This document shows positions 56,297 to 64,000 of a stretch of DNA of 64,000 bases, one piece after another; position 1 is the first letter of the stretch, and every line of letters starts with the position of its first letter. Below the pieces are notes generated by a model. That model did no database searches. It was not told the origin of the DNA and was given only the letters and a program-made list of their open reading frames with translations. The DNA is taken from assembly GCA_964447205.1 (NCBI GenBank), contig CAYUSB010000038.1:1-64000 (forward strand). Direction: 5' to 3'. This stretch comes from JAEUKH01 sp964447205 (GTDB taxonomy: Bacteria > Myxococcota_A > Polyangia > Polyangiales > Ga0077539). Made by a program: the position numbers and the translations under genes.

Positions 56297-57826
56297 ATGA
56301 ACCAACGACCGGACAACATGGCAGCCCCGAAGGCGGACCGACCCCAGATCGTGGTGTTGGGCGCGGGCCTCGCGGGGCTCACCGCGGCCCTGGAGCTGGC
56401 CCGTCGGGGCTGCGACGTGACCGTGGTCGAGGCGGCCTCTGTCCCGGGCGGGCGCACCTCCTCCTGGGACGACGCGGCGGGCCGGGCGGTCGACACGGGC
56501 CTCCATGTGGTGGCCGACCACTACGTCAACCTCATCGAGCTCCTCGGCGAGGTGGGGGCCTCCCGCGACCTCGTGTGGTTTCAGCAGCACCACTACCTCC
56601 GGGCCGGGCGCGACCCGCTCCTGTGGCACTTCACCCGCAAGGCCCCCCCGTGGCACCTCCTGCGCCCCGCCCTGGAGATGCCCCTGTCGATCGGCGAGCG
56701 GCTGGGCCTCGGGCGGGCCACCCTCGACCTCGCGGGGTACACCCAGGAGGGCCTCGCCGACCTCGACCACCTCAGCTACGACGCCTGGCACCGGCGTTAC
56801 CACGGCGGGCCTCGGGGCTTCTGGCACGAGATCGCCGAGGCGGCCTCCGACGCGGCCACCTTCCTGTCGTGCGAGGAGGCCTCGGCCCGGGCCGTCCTGT
56901 CGTGGATGAAGTACATGGCCCGCGACGAGCACGCCGGCGACATCGCGTGTTTCCTCGGCCCCCTCGGCGACGCCCTGGTGGCCCCCCTCGTGCGGGCCCT
57001 GGAGTCCGCCGGGGGCCGGGTGCGCCTGTCGACGGCCGTGGTGGGCTTCGACCTGGAGGGCGACCGGGTGCAAGCCGTCGAGCTCGCCCCCGCCCGTCAC
57101 CGCGGGGCCTTCCACGCCGCCCACGGACGCCCCGACACGGACGGCGACGCCCGCGAGCGCCTCGTGTGCGACCGGGTGGTGTGCGCGCTGCCCCCCCAGG
57201 GCCTGCGGGCGGCGGCCTCGTCCGACTTCGTGTTGGCCGCGGGCCTGGGCAAGGCCATGACGCTCGGGACCACCCCCGCGGTGTCGGCCATCGTGTGGTT
57301 CGACCGCCCCATCCGGCCCATTCCCCCGGGGGCCCCGCTCGTGACCGGGGCCATCATGCGGGATTTTATCGACCTGGCCATGCTCAACCGCGGCCCCAAT
57401 ACGGGCGGGTCGGCCTACCAGTTTGTGCTCTGCCGGGCCCGGGAGCTGCTCGGCCGGGACGACCGCGACATCGTCGACGAGATCGTCTCCGACCTGCGGG
57501 CGGTGTGGCCCGGGGCGACCCGGGTTCGGCCCGTCGACTACGCCATCGAGCGCATCGAGGCGGCCATGTTCGCCGCCGTCCCCGGGGCCCACGCCCTGCG
57601 CCCCGGGACCCGCACGGGCCTCGGGAATTTCTACCTTGCGGGCGACTGGACCCGGCACACCCTCAACGCCTCGATGGAGGGAGCCTGCCTGTCCGGACGC
57701 CGGGCCGCCGAGGCCGTGCTCGCCGACCTCGGACGCCCCGCGGCCCTCGTGCGCTCCCTGCCCGAGTCGCCCCTCACCGCCCGGCTCGAACGTCGGCGCC
57801 AGCGCGGCCGTCAGGCGACCGTGTGA
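56297..57826 (+). CDS. FAD-dependent phytoene-desaturase/HpnE-like oxidoreductase
   Basis: A 509-residue flavoprotein. The Rossmann motif VVLGAGLAGLTAALELARRG with VTVVEA starts near residue 17; GRTSSWDD, then VDTGLHVVADHYVNLIELLG fits the HpnE/CrtI/plant-type desaturase group; the C-terminal FAD motif is YLAGDWTRHTLNASMEGAC. Relatives remove hydrogen from carotenoid precursors or the hydroxyl of hydroxysqualene. No squalene or phytoene synthase is in the window. It starts 7 bp after the diiron gene and overlaps the second P450 gene, placing it in the same operon. Confidence 0.88.
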   Translation: MNQRPDNMAAPKADRPQIVVLGAGLAGLTAALELARRGCDVTVVEAASVPGGRTSSWDDAAGRAVDTGLHVVADHYVNLIELLGEVGASRDLVWFQQHHYLRAGRDPLLWHFTRKAPPWHLLRPALEMPLSIGERLGLGRATLDLAGYTQEGLADLDHLSYDAWHRRYHGGPRGFWHEIAEAASDAATFLSCEEASARAVLSWMKYMARDEHAGDIACFLGPLGDALVAPLVRALESAGGRVRLSTAVVGFDLEGDRVQAVELAPARHRGAFHAAHGRPDTDGDARERLVCDRVVCALPPQGLRAAASSDFVLAAGLGKAMTLGTTPAVSAIVWFDRPIRPIPPGAPLVTGAIMRDFIDLAMLNRGPNTGGSAYQFVLCRARELLGRDDRDIVDEIVSDLRAVWPGATRVRPVDYAIERIEAAMFAAVPGAHALRPGTRTGLGNFYLAGDWTRHTLNASMEGACLSGRRAAEAVLADLGRPAALVRSLPESPLTARLERRRQRGRQATV

Positions 57827-59268
57827 GCGGCCTCGACGCCCTCTTCCTGGGAGCGACCCGCTTCGACGACATCGACGTCCCGGGCCCCGCCCGGGTGCCG
57901 GGCCTGGGGTGGCGGGGCAACGTCCTGTCCTTCTTCGCCGACCCCTTCGTGGGGCTCAACACCCTCTATCGGCAGCACGGCCGGCTCGTGGCCCTGGCCG
58001 ACCGACACCCCGCGTTTGTGTGCGCCTTCGGGCCGGAGTTCAACCACCCCCTCCTCACCGACCGGGTGCACTTCGACCAGTTTGTCACCCCATTGCCCGT
58101 GCCCCCCGGGTCGGCCCTGGCCACGCTCCTGCGCAACCCCTTCACGGCCACCGGAGACGAGCACACCCGCCACCGCCGGGTGATGGTCCCGCCCTTCCAT
58201 CGCAAGCGCATCGCCCGCTACCGCGACACCATGGCCACCCTCGTCGACGAAGCCCTCGGCCGCTGGAGGCCCGGCGACACCCTCGACCTCGCCGCGGCCC
58301 TGCAAGACCTCTCCCTGCGGATCATCCTCGGCCTCATCTTCGGCCTCGACGACCAGGGCTCCCGCCGCGCCGCCGCGGGCTTCCGCACGATCATCGAGGC
58401 CATGCTGGACCTCATGACCTCCAGCGCCTCCGTGTTCTTCCCCGTGCCCGTGCCCGGGGCCCCGTACCACCGCCTCCTGCGGCTCGCCGAGCGCTTCGTG
58501 GCCACGACCCGCGGCCTCATCGCCGAGCACCGCAGCCGCCCCCGGGCCGACGTCCTGAGCGACCTCATCGAGGGCCACACGGGCGAAGGCAGCCCCGACC
58601 CCGACGCCGACCTCGTGGGCGAGCTGTTCTCCCTCTTCACCGCGGGGCACCTCACCGTCTACTCCTCGCTCGCCTGGACGTCCCTCCTCCTGTCGGCCCA
58701 CCCCGCCGTCCTGGGCGACCTCCGCGACGAGCTCGCGGGCGCCCTCCGCGGCGACATCCCCCGCCTCGAACAGCTCGGCGAGCTCCCCCTCCTCGACCGG
58801 GTCCTCAAGGAGAGCCTGCGCCTTCTGCCCACGGCCCCCTACGCGAGCCGCATCGTCAAGCACCCTGTCGAACTGGGCGGGCGCCTCTTCCCCGTCGGGT
58901 CCGTGGTGATCTACAGCCACTACGTCACCCACCACCTGCCCGAGGTGTTCCGTTCTCCCGAGCGCTTCGACCCCGCCCGGTGGGAGCAGTGCCGCCCCTC
59001 GCCCTACGCCTACCTCCCCTTCGGGACGGGGCCCCGCACCTGCGTCGGGGCCGACTTCGCCCTCCTGGAGATGAAGCTCGTGCTGGCCACCCTCCTGCAA
59101 CGCTTCTGGCCCGAGGTGGCCCCCGGGCAGCGGGTCGACGCCCGCCTCGGCATGGTCCTGAGCCCCAGACAAGGGCTGCCCGTGACCCTGCGCCCCCTGG
59201 GGTCGCGTCTGCACCCGGCCCGGGTCCGCGGCAACGTCCACCTCGCCGTGACCCTGCCGCGCCCGTAG
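57823..59268 (+). CDS. Cytochrome P450 (second), I-helix acid replaced
   Basis: A 481-residue P450 starting at GTG 57823, overlapping the preceding stop by 4 nt. Heme loop LPFGTGPRTCVGADFA gives cysteine C407, and KESLRLLPTAP holds Glu-x-x-Arg. The I helix reads LFTAGHLTVYSSLAW: the conserved Asp/Glu before the Thr is Leu. That acid normally guides proton delivery for O2 cleavage, so chemistry may be altered, as in some P450s that isomerise, dehydrate or use substrate-assisted proton transfer. Otherwise it resembles the first P450 of the cluster. Confidence 0.92.
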   Translation: MSGLDALFLGATRFDDIDVPGPARVPGLGWRGNVLSFFADPFVGLNTLYRQHGRLVALADRHPAFVCAFGPEFNHPLLTDRVHFDQFVTPLPVPPGSALATLLRNPFTATGDEHTRHRRVMVPPFHRKRIARYRDTMATLVDEALGRWRPGDTLDLAAALQDLSLRIILGLIFGLDDQGSRRAAAGFRTIIEAMLDLMTSSASVFFPVPVPGAPYHRLLRLAERFVATTRGLIAEHRSRPRADVLSDLIEGHTGEGSPDPDADLVGELFSLFTAGHLTVYSSLAWTSLLLSAHPAVLGDLRDELAGALRGDIPRLEQLGELPLLDRVLKESLRLLPTAPYASRIVKHPVELGGRLFPVGSVVIYSHYVTHHLPEVFRSPERFDPARWEQCRPSPYAYLPFGTGPRTCVGADFALLEMKLVLATLLQRFWPEVAPGQRVDARLGMVLSPRQGLPVTLRPLGSRLHPARVRGNVHLAVTLPRP

Positions 59269-59272
59269 AGGG

Positions 59273-59298
59273 CCCCGACCCCTCAGGCCCGGTCGGGG
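59273..59298. terminator. Convergent-gene hairpin after the redox operon
   Basis: CCCCGACC (59273-59280) pairs with GGTCGGGG (59291-59298) around a 10-base loop, in the 14-bp gap between the stops of the second P450 gene and the CNNM/CBS gene and overlapping the end of the latter. It could terminate both operons; there is no U-tract. Confidence 0.4.
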
Positions 59299-60680
59299 TC
59301 GGCCTCTCCCTCGGCCTCGGGGGGCACCGTCGACTGGCGTTTTACGCAGCGGAGCCGTGTGATCCGGAAGCCCTCGGCCTCCTCCACCGTGACCCGGTAG
59401 TCGCCGATCGTGACCTCGTCGCCTACGGCGGGCTGGCGCTCGAGCTGCTTCAACACGAGCCCCCCGACCGTGTCGATGTCCTCGTGCTCGGAGAGGTCGC
59501 GCAGCCCCAGGGCCTCGGCCGCCTCGGCCAGCAGGATCTCCCCGTCCATCTGCATGGCTCCGTCGGAGAGGTACTCGATCTGCCGGGGCACCCGGGGGTC
59601 CTTCTCGTCGTAGATCTCGCCCACGATCTGCTCGACCACGTCCTCGGCGGTGATCACCCCCTGGAAGGAGTCGTGCTCGTCGTAGAGGGCGATGATGGGG
59701 CAGCCCTCGAAGATGTTGATCCGCCCGAGGGCCACGGTCTCGGGCAGGCGCTCGATCGGCAGGACCACCGCGGCCAGATTACGATTGCCGCGCATCTCGG
59801 CCCGCAGGACGTCGGCCTTGCGCACGTACCCGACGACCTTGTGCCACACCCCGTCGGTGACCACGTACCGGCTGTAACGGCTCTCCTCCACGCGCTTGAG
59901 GGTCTCGGCCCACGGGGCCCGCAGGTCGACCGCGGCCACGCTCTTGGCCGGGGTCATCACCTCGCGGGCGATGCGCTCGGAGAAGGCCAGGACGTTGCGC
60001 ATCAGCTTGAGCTGGTCGGGCTGGATCTGGCCGCTGGCGTGGGCGTAGAGCAGGGCCTCGCCGATCTCCATGCCCTCCTCGTGGGCTCCCGCCCCGTCGG
60101 GGTGGTGCCCCGTGGCCGCCGCCACGACCACGTTGGCGATCCCGTTGCAGGTCTTGATGAAGGGCACCGCGACCCAGCGGAAGAGGCGCATCAGGGGAGC
60201 GGTGACGTAGAGCACCTGGGCGGGCACGACGAGGGCGATCCCCTTGGGAACGAGCTCGCCGAAGGTGACGTGGAAGAAGGCCCCGAGGACCATGGCGATC
60301 CCCGTGGAGTGGGCCGCCACGGCCCCGTACCGCGCGATGGCGTGGTGGATGGCGGGCTCCAGGGCCAGGGTGAGCCCGAGGCTCGTGAGGGTGATGCCAA
60401 ACTGGCAGGCGGCGAGCATGGCGTTCATGTCGCGTTTCATCGCGAGGAGGGTCGAGGCCCCCGAGCGGCCGTCGGCCCGGTCGCGCTCGAGCACGCGCAC
60501 CGACACCTTCACCAGGGCGAACTCGAAGGCCACGAACACCCCGCACCCCAGGATCAGCATCAGCGACAGCAGCCACGGGCTCTGGACCCCGGCCAGCACC
60601 CCGAGGCCCAGGAGAATGATCGTAAACACCGTCCCACGGCGACGAAAGGGGGGTGCAACCTCCGACGATCTCGCGCTCAA
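59283..60680 (-). CDS. CNNM/CBS-domain membrane protein (CorC/HlyC family)
   Basis: A 465-residue protein with a CNNM transmembrane domain (hydrophobic segments about 18-35, 38-60, 90-110, 125-150), two CBS domains (about 235-350; VMTPAKSVAAVDL, then GVITAEDVVEQIVGEI) and a C-terminal CorC_HlyC transporter-associated domain (about 370-455, EDIDTVGGLVLKQLERQPAVG). Family members take part in Mg2+/Co2+ efflux or tolerance, with CBS domains sensing adenine nucleotides. Length and order of domains are typical. It ends 15 bp beyond the convergent redox operon. Confidence 0.9.
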   Translation of the reverse strand: MSARSSEVAPPFRRRGTVFTIILLGLGVLAGVQSPWLLSLMLILGCGVFVAFEFALVKVSVRVLERDRADGRSGASTLLAMKRDMNAMLAACQFGITLTSLGLTLALEPAIHHAIARYGAVAAHSTGIAMVLGAFFHVTFGELVPKGIALVVPAQVLYVTAPLMRLFRWVAVPFIKTCNGIANVVVAAATGHHPDGAGAHEEGMEIGEALLYAHASGQIQPDQLKLMRNVLAFSERIAREVMTPAKSVAAVDLRAPWAETLKRVEESRYSRYVVTDGVWHKVVGYVRKADVLRAEMRGNRNLAAVVLPIERLPETVALGRINIFEGCPIIALYDEHDSFQGVITAEDVVEQIVGEIYDEKDPRVPRQIEYLSDGAMQMDGEILLAEAAEALGLRDLSEHEDIDTVGGLVLKQLERQPAVGDEVTIGDYRVTVEEAEGFRITRLRCVKRQSTVPPEAEGEADPDRA

Positions 60681-60788
60681 CGCTCTCTCCCGTTCGACAT
60701 CCCGAGCGACGTGCCACGATCCAACGCCTGCGGCAATCGTGTACCGCCGGGCCCCCCGCTCTCGTAGAATGTTCCCACGCCCGCAGCC

Positions 60789-61202
60789 TCAGCGTGGGAG
60801 CTTCCACACCACGAGCGAGGCCCCGTCGCGGGCGGCGTTGTAGGCGTCGTAGAGCACGTCGCCTCCGGGCGAGAGGGCGATCTTTGTGGGAGGGTGCGGG
60901 CGGCCCGTCCCGACCTCCCCCGCCGGGGTGCCGTCGATGCGCCAGAGCATGATCGCCGACCGGCCGTGGCGGCCCGCGGTGGCGAAGGTCTCCCCCGAGG
61001 ACACGACGGCGAGGGAGGACACGGCGTCGCCGTGGTTCGCCGTACAACGTACGACCCCGTCGAGCCCGAGGACGTACGCGGTCCCGTCGTCGGAGCCCAC
61101 CACCGCGGCCTCCCCGCCCGGCAGGAGGCGCAGGGCCTGGGCGTTGCCGCGGAAGCTCGTGAGGGTCGCCTGAAGTTGTCCCGCGGGGAGCGAGCGCACC
61201 AC
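60789..61202 (-). CDS. WD40-like repeat protein fragment
   Basis: About 137 residues with WD40-type blades: AQALRLLPGGEAAVVGSDDG, AVSSLAVVSSGETFATAGRH, then SAIMLWRIDGTPAGEV, and a final VLYDAYNAARDGASLVVWKL. Only two to three blades are present, too few for a closed propeller, so it is either a truncated gene or needs to assemble with another chain. GTG 61202 and 61199 are possible starts just after GGGGAG; the frame is open further upstream but overlaps the lipoprotein gene in an unlikely composition. Confidence 0.45.
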   Translation of the reverse strand: MVRSLPAGQLQATLTSFRGNAQALRLLPGGEAAVVGSDDGTAYVLGLDGVVRCTANHGDAVSSLAVVSSGETFATAGRHGRSAIMLWRIDGTPAGEVGTGRPHPPTKIALSPGGDVLYDAYNAARDGASLVVWKLPR

Positions 61203-61224
61203 CTCCCCGCTCAGCCCTGCCCGC

Positions 61225-62424
61225 TCACAGGTCGCACGGCGGCACCTGGAAGGGAACCCGCGCGGCACGCAACGAGGCGACCACCGCCGGGCGCGACCAG
61301 CAGTGGTCTTCGGTGCTCTCGGCGGGCCACTGGGCGTCGAGGGCCCGCTGGAGGGCTTCGGCGGGCACCCCGAGGTAACGCAGGCACCCGATGCGCCCGA
61401 CGATCTCACGAAACGGGGGACCTCCCTCGATCAGGCGCTCCGCGGAGGCCGGGGTCACCCCCGCGCAGCGCTGGCGCATCCACTCGCGGGCCACGGCGTC
61501 GTCGCGCGAGAAGCCCCCATCGGCGAGGGCGTGCACCACCTCCGGGACCCCGTAGAACACCGACGGGCCGCAGGTGTTCGGGGTGGTGAAGGGCGAGTCG
61601 GTGAGGAAGTCGGGGCGTCCGTCGCCGTCGACGTCGTGGGGGACCTCGGCGTCGACCCCCGCCCCGGGCGCATAGGGCACGATGGCCCCGTCGTGCACCG
61701 TGTAGAGGGTCGACCGCGCGTGGTCTCCTCCGCCCGGGATCCGGAGGCCGGCCTCGGCGGTCCCGTCTCCGTCGAAGTCGAAGAAGACGCTCCACGACGC
61801 ACGGGCCCCGGCGATCCGCCGCCGAAGCACACGCCCGTCCGGCTGGACGAAGGCCAGGGTCCACCCGACCTCGATCCAGCGGATGGGCTCGTCCGCGAGG
61901 TCGCGACCGCGCCGCACGCGGGCCGCCCCCGGTTCGAGCACCCAGGCCCCGCGGCCTGCATGGAAACAGCGCCCCACGGCCTCGACGTGCGGGTCGTCCT
62001 CGGTCGACGGGGCGCCAGGCCCGACGGATGCGAGGGATGCCCTGCGCCGGGCCTCCATGGCCGCGCAGGCCGTGGCCACGGGGGCCGCGACGTCGTTGGG
62101 TGGGCTTCGCCGGGCGGCGGGCGTCCAGGGCCCTGGGAGGCCCAGGGACGACTCGGGCTCAGGCCCGATCGGGGGCGTCCCCGCGGGGGCCGGGCAAGCC
62201 CGCATGACCGCACGTTGGGTGGCCACGTTGGGCGGGACGTCCTCGGTGGCCGCGTCGGCAGGCGAGGACGCATCGTGCGGAGGAGAGGGTGGAGCCGGGG
62301 GAGTTGGGACGACCAACACGTCGGTCGGCGACGCGGAGGCCTGGGCGGGGGGTCGCGACGCGCGGCACCCGAGGCCGAACGCGACGAGGTACGCCCCGAG
62401 GGTGAGACGACACAGCCTGGACAT
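61225..62424 (-). CDS. Secreted lipoprotein with VCBS-like segments
   Basis: A 399-residue lipoprotein: hydrophobic N-terminus with lipobox at FGLGC (Cys near residue 20), then a Pro/Ala/Ser-rich linker to about residue 120. The middle (about 140-285) has WSVFFDFDGDGTAEAGLRIP and DAEVPHDVDGDGRPDFLTD, the DxDGDG calcium-binding loops of FG-GAP/VCBS repeats. The C-terminal 110 residues hold four Cys (CGPSVF, RQRCAGVT, IGCLRYL, DHCWSRP). No catalytic motif. The ATG at 62424 gives the lipobox. The WD40-like fragment follows 22 bp after its stop. Confidence 0.7.
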   Translation of the reverse strand: MSRLCRLTLGAYLVAFGLGCRASRPPAQASASPTDVLVVPTPPAPPSPPHDASSPADAATEDVPPNVATQRAVMRACPAPAGTPPIGPEPESSLGLPGPWTPAARRSPPNDVAAPVATACAAMEARRRASLASVGPGAPSTEDDPHVEAVGRCFHAGRGAWVLEPGAARVRRGRDLADEPIRWIEVGWTLAFVQPDGRVLRRRIAGARASWSVFFDFDGDGTAEAGLRIPGGGDHARSTLYTVHDGAIVPYAPGAGVDAEVPHDVDGDGRPDFLTDSPFTTPNTCGPSVFYGVPEVVHALADGGFSRDDAVAREWMRQRCAGVTPASAERLIEGGPPFREIVGRIGCLRYLGVPAEALQRALDAQWPAESTEDHCWSRPAVVASLRAARVPFQVPPCDL

Positions 62425-62508
62425 GGGAGCGGAACCCTCCGCGCCGACGACGCGCCCGCCGCCGATCGCGGACGGCGTACTACAAGCCCGCGCGGCGAAA
62501 GGCAACCG

Positions 62509-63177
62509 TCACGGCCTGACGGCGGCCTCGATGCGGGCGAGATCGAGCGTACGAGCCCTACGCGCCCGCTTGCGGCTGAGCTCGACCCCGATCGCGTCGA
62601 GGCCCTCGGCGTTGGCTACGGCCAGGGCCGTTCCGACCCCGCAGAAGGGGTCGACCAGGGTGTGGCTCTGGGTGTGGGTGCGGACGAAGCGCACCGCCAC
62701 CCGGGCGGCCTCGAGGCCCATGGCCCGGCTCCAGGACATCGTCCCGAGGGCGGGGAGCACATCGGCCGTGCTGCGCGACAGGTCCGCGAGCACCGTCCGC
62801 GAGAAACACAGAAGGTGCGCGTATCCGGGCCTTCCGGGGGTGGCCGTGCCCGCGGGGTGGCGGCACACGACCTTGTGCCACAGGAGGGGATGACCCGTGT
62901 CCTCGGCCGCGCGTTGTACGAGGTAGGCCTTGTCGATCCAGCGCCGCTCCACCTTGATGTCGGTCTGATAGAAGAGGGCCACCCCCTCGTCGGGGGTCTT
63001 GTCCAGGACACGCCGGGCGGCCTCGACGAACCAGGCCTTCCACGCGTCGAGGTCCATGGGCGACAGCTCGGACACGTCGGGCAACGAGGTGAAGAGGCTG
63101 CACCCGTCGAGGACGGGCGATCGCGCGAGCCAGGCCATGGCGTCCTCGCAGTGCACGATGCGGGTGGGAGGGGGCAC
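62509..63177 (-). CDS. Putative SAM-dependent methyltransferase
   Basis: A 222-residue protein with a class I methyltransferase SAM-binding motif near the C-terminus, VDPFCGVGTALAVANAEGLD followed by AIGVELSRKRARRARTL. The N-terminal half has LFTSLPDVSEL, DAWKAWFVEAARRVL, then VALFYQTDIKVERRWIDKAY; the DP-F-C-G-x-G-T motif placed last and the preceding helix recall circularly ordered N6/N4 DNA or RNA guanine methylases (TRMT11/TrmG10-like). The start is uncertain: GTG 63177 is the best placed; ATG 63138 is an alternative. Substrate unknown. Confidence 0.65.
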   Translation of the reverse strand: MPPPTRIVHCEDAMAWLARSPVLDGCSLFTSLPDVSELSPMDLDAWKAWFVEAARRVLDKTPDEGVALFYQTDIKVERRWIDKAYLVQRAAEDTGHPLLWHKVVCRHPAGTATPGRPGYAHLLCFSRTVLADLSRSTADVLPALGTMSWSRAMGLEAARVAVRFVRTHTQSHTLVDPFCGVGTALAVANAEGLDAIGVELSRKRARRARTLDLARIEAAVRP

Positions 63178-63209
63178 GCGGATCGGTTTGTGGGCCGTGG
63201 GGAGACGGC

Positions 63210-64000
63210 TCAGGGGGCCGGGACGCTCACCCGGCTGAGGGCGTCCCAGCCGTCGCACTCCGCGGTGCGCCATCCGCGTACGACCTCGGGGGCCGGGGCG
63301 ATGCGCAGGAGGGGCTCTCCCGTGGCATACGCCGGCCACTCCGGGGCCCCGGCCCCGTTAGGGTCGCCCGAGGCCGCGAAGCGGGTCCAGTACCCGAGGA
63401 GGGAGCCCTCGACCGCGCGGTCGCCCGCGGTGGGGGTGTAGCCGCCGCGGGACGTGTTCTGAAACACGTAGAAGAGCTCGACCCCGTGCCAGGCCCCGAG
63501 GGCCCGCACGACGGGCGTCCCGCCCTCCAGGGGCTGAGCGTAGAGGTACCGATAGGTGCCCGGCATCGCCCCGTTGCCTCGGGCTCCGGCCCGCGCCGCG
63601 AGGCGGGCCTGGCAACCAAACCGCGCGTCGGTAAGGGCCTGCACGAGGGCCGCCCGGGGCGTCCCGTAGCGGCTCACGGGGTACTGGGCCATCACCCCGT
63701 CGGCGAAGCTCGCCCCCCCCAACTGCACGAGGGCGTTTCGATAGGCCGCCTCGGTGGGGACGGCCGGGACCGTCAACCCCACCTCCTCGGTGTTGTGCCC
63801 CACCAGAAGCGCCACCCGGTTGTGCCGCCCCGCCGCCATGGCCTCCACCGGAACCTCCGGCAACCCCGCGGCCCCCACCACCGGCCCCCAACGCACCGTC
63901 GACGGGTCGAGCCCCGACACGTTGACCGCGGCGGGCAAGGTCCGCATCACGGTCTCCAGGGAGAGGCCTCGCAGGCAGCTCGGCACGTCGGGCGAGCTCG
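63210..64000 (-). CDS. Type B carboxylesterase family protein, C-terminal part (runs off window)
   Basis: The minus-strand frame is open from the window end to 63210 and gives at least 263 residues of the C-terminal half of a carboxylesterase/lipase: GHNTEEVGL (the acidic residue region), FGCQARLAARAG, GAWHGVELFYVF with the catalytic His, and LLGYWTRFAASGDPNGAGAPEWPAY, the classic C-terminal signature. The nucleophile elbow GESAG would lie outside. The myxobacterial homologues are often exported. Substrate unknown. It may be in one operon with the methyltransferase-like gene. Confidence 0.85.
   Translation of the reverse strand, partial: SSPDVPSCLRGLSLETVMRTLPAAVNVSGLDPSTVRWGPVVGAAGLPEVPVEAMAAGRHNRVALLVGHNTEEVGLTVPAVPTEAAYRNALVQLGGASFADGVMAQYPVSRYGTPRAALVQALTDARFGCQARLAARAGARGNGAMPGTYRYLYAQPLEGGTPVVRALGAWHGVELFYVFQNTSRGGYTPTAGDRAVEGSLLGYWTRFAASGDPNGAGAPEWPAYATGEPLLRIAPAPEVVRGWRTAECDGWDALSRVSVPAP

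Noticed and set aside
52086..59268. Calling the redox operon a carotenoid or hopanoid cluster.
   Set aside because: Only the FAD enzyme has a desaturase/HpnE-like look; no synthase or cyclase is present, so naming the product would be a guess.
57423..60767. A 1114-codon plus-strand open frame over the second P450 and the CNNM/CBS gene.
   Set aside because: Arg/Pro-rich noise frame; both underlying regions have recognisable proteins in other frames.
1..64000. CRISPR arrays, rRNA and tRNA genes.
   Set aside because: No regularly spaced repeats and no tRNA- or rRNA-like consensus stretches were found by reading; a covariance scan was not possible.

Overview
This is high-GC bacterial chromosome (roughly 70% G+C or more over most of its length) that looks myxobacterial (Myxococcota, probably the Polyangia side). 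The evidence is two proteins with MYXO-CTERM-type tails, several PEGA-domain proteins beside a Hanks-type Ser/Thr kinase, many lipoproteins including a DUF6184-like one, a CorE-like metal-responsive ECF sigma factor, and CheA/FIST/GGDEF signalling. No rRNA, tRNA or CRISPR array was seen.

Layout. 1-1.6 kb is a mobile-element scar: the start of an IS110-family transposase with a candidate bridge RNA beside it, a ParE-type toxin-antitoxin pair, and a frameshifted IS91-family remnant. 1.7-8.1 kb is mostly housekeeping and envelope genes (DnaQ-like exonuclease, AgmX/PglI-like lipoprotein, a PEGA outer-membrane protein, an amidohydrolase), ending in a metallothionein-like protein next to a CorE-like sigma factor. 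8.3-19.4 kb holds envelope genes: MAPEG, PAP2, two related Cys-rich lipoproteins (one with RCC1 repeats), a TPR/PEGA protein followed by a PEGA kinase, a broken formylglycine-generating-enzyme-like gene, a 163-bp MITE with 33-bp inverted repeats, a DUF6184-like lipoprotein and a MYXO-CTERM protein.

19.4-24.6 kb is a five-gene minus-strand signalling operon transcribed cheX, cheY, REC-GGDEF, FIST, CheA-like kinase. 25.4-34.5 kb is an orphan type VI secretion island: VgrG with a peptidoglycan-binding tail, an LCAT-like phospholipase effector, a putative immunity protein, a small beta-rich protein, a PAAR-like protein, and directly behind it a large protein joining RNA-polymerase-alpha-CTD-like and sigma-region-4-like motifs. 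34.5-42.9 kb carries a membrane ferritin-like protein, a protein whose middle resembles the C-terminal part of RNA polymerase beta', a second MYXO-CTERM protein, GNAT, an EEP-family hydrolase, a GST, and a VapC nuclease coupled to a 314-residue partner. 43.2-46.6 kb has lower GC and looks acquired.

47.1-51.6 kb has a class II glutamine amidotransferase, a membrane Fe-S oxidoreductase of the HdrD/EMO type, and an isolated FliO-like plus SctR/FliP pair, followed by a chimeric ABC-exporter remnant. 52.1-59.3 kb is the most striking region: six overlapping or near-touching plus-strand genes (SDR, atypical NAD(P)-binding protein, P450, diiron ferritin-like protein, phytoene-desaturase/HpnE-like FAD enzyme, second P450). 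They look like one redox pathway for a hydrophobic substrate, with no obvious scaffold-forming enzyme. The window ends with a CNNM/CBS protein, a WD40-like fragment, a lipoprotein, a methyltransferase-like protein and the C-terminal part of a carboxylesterase.
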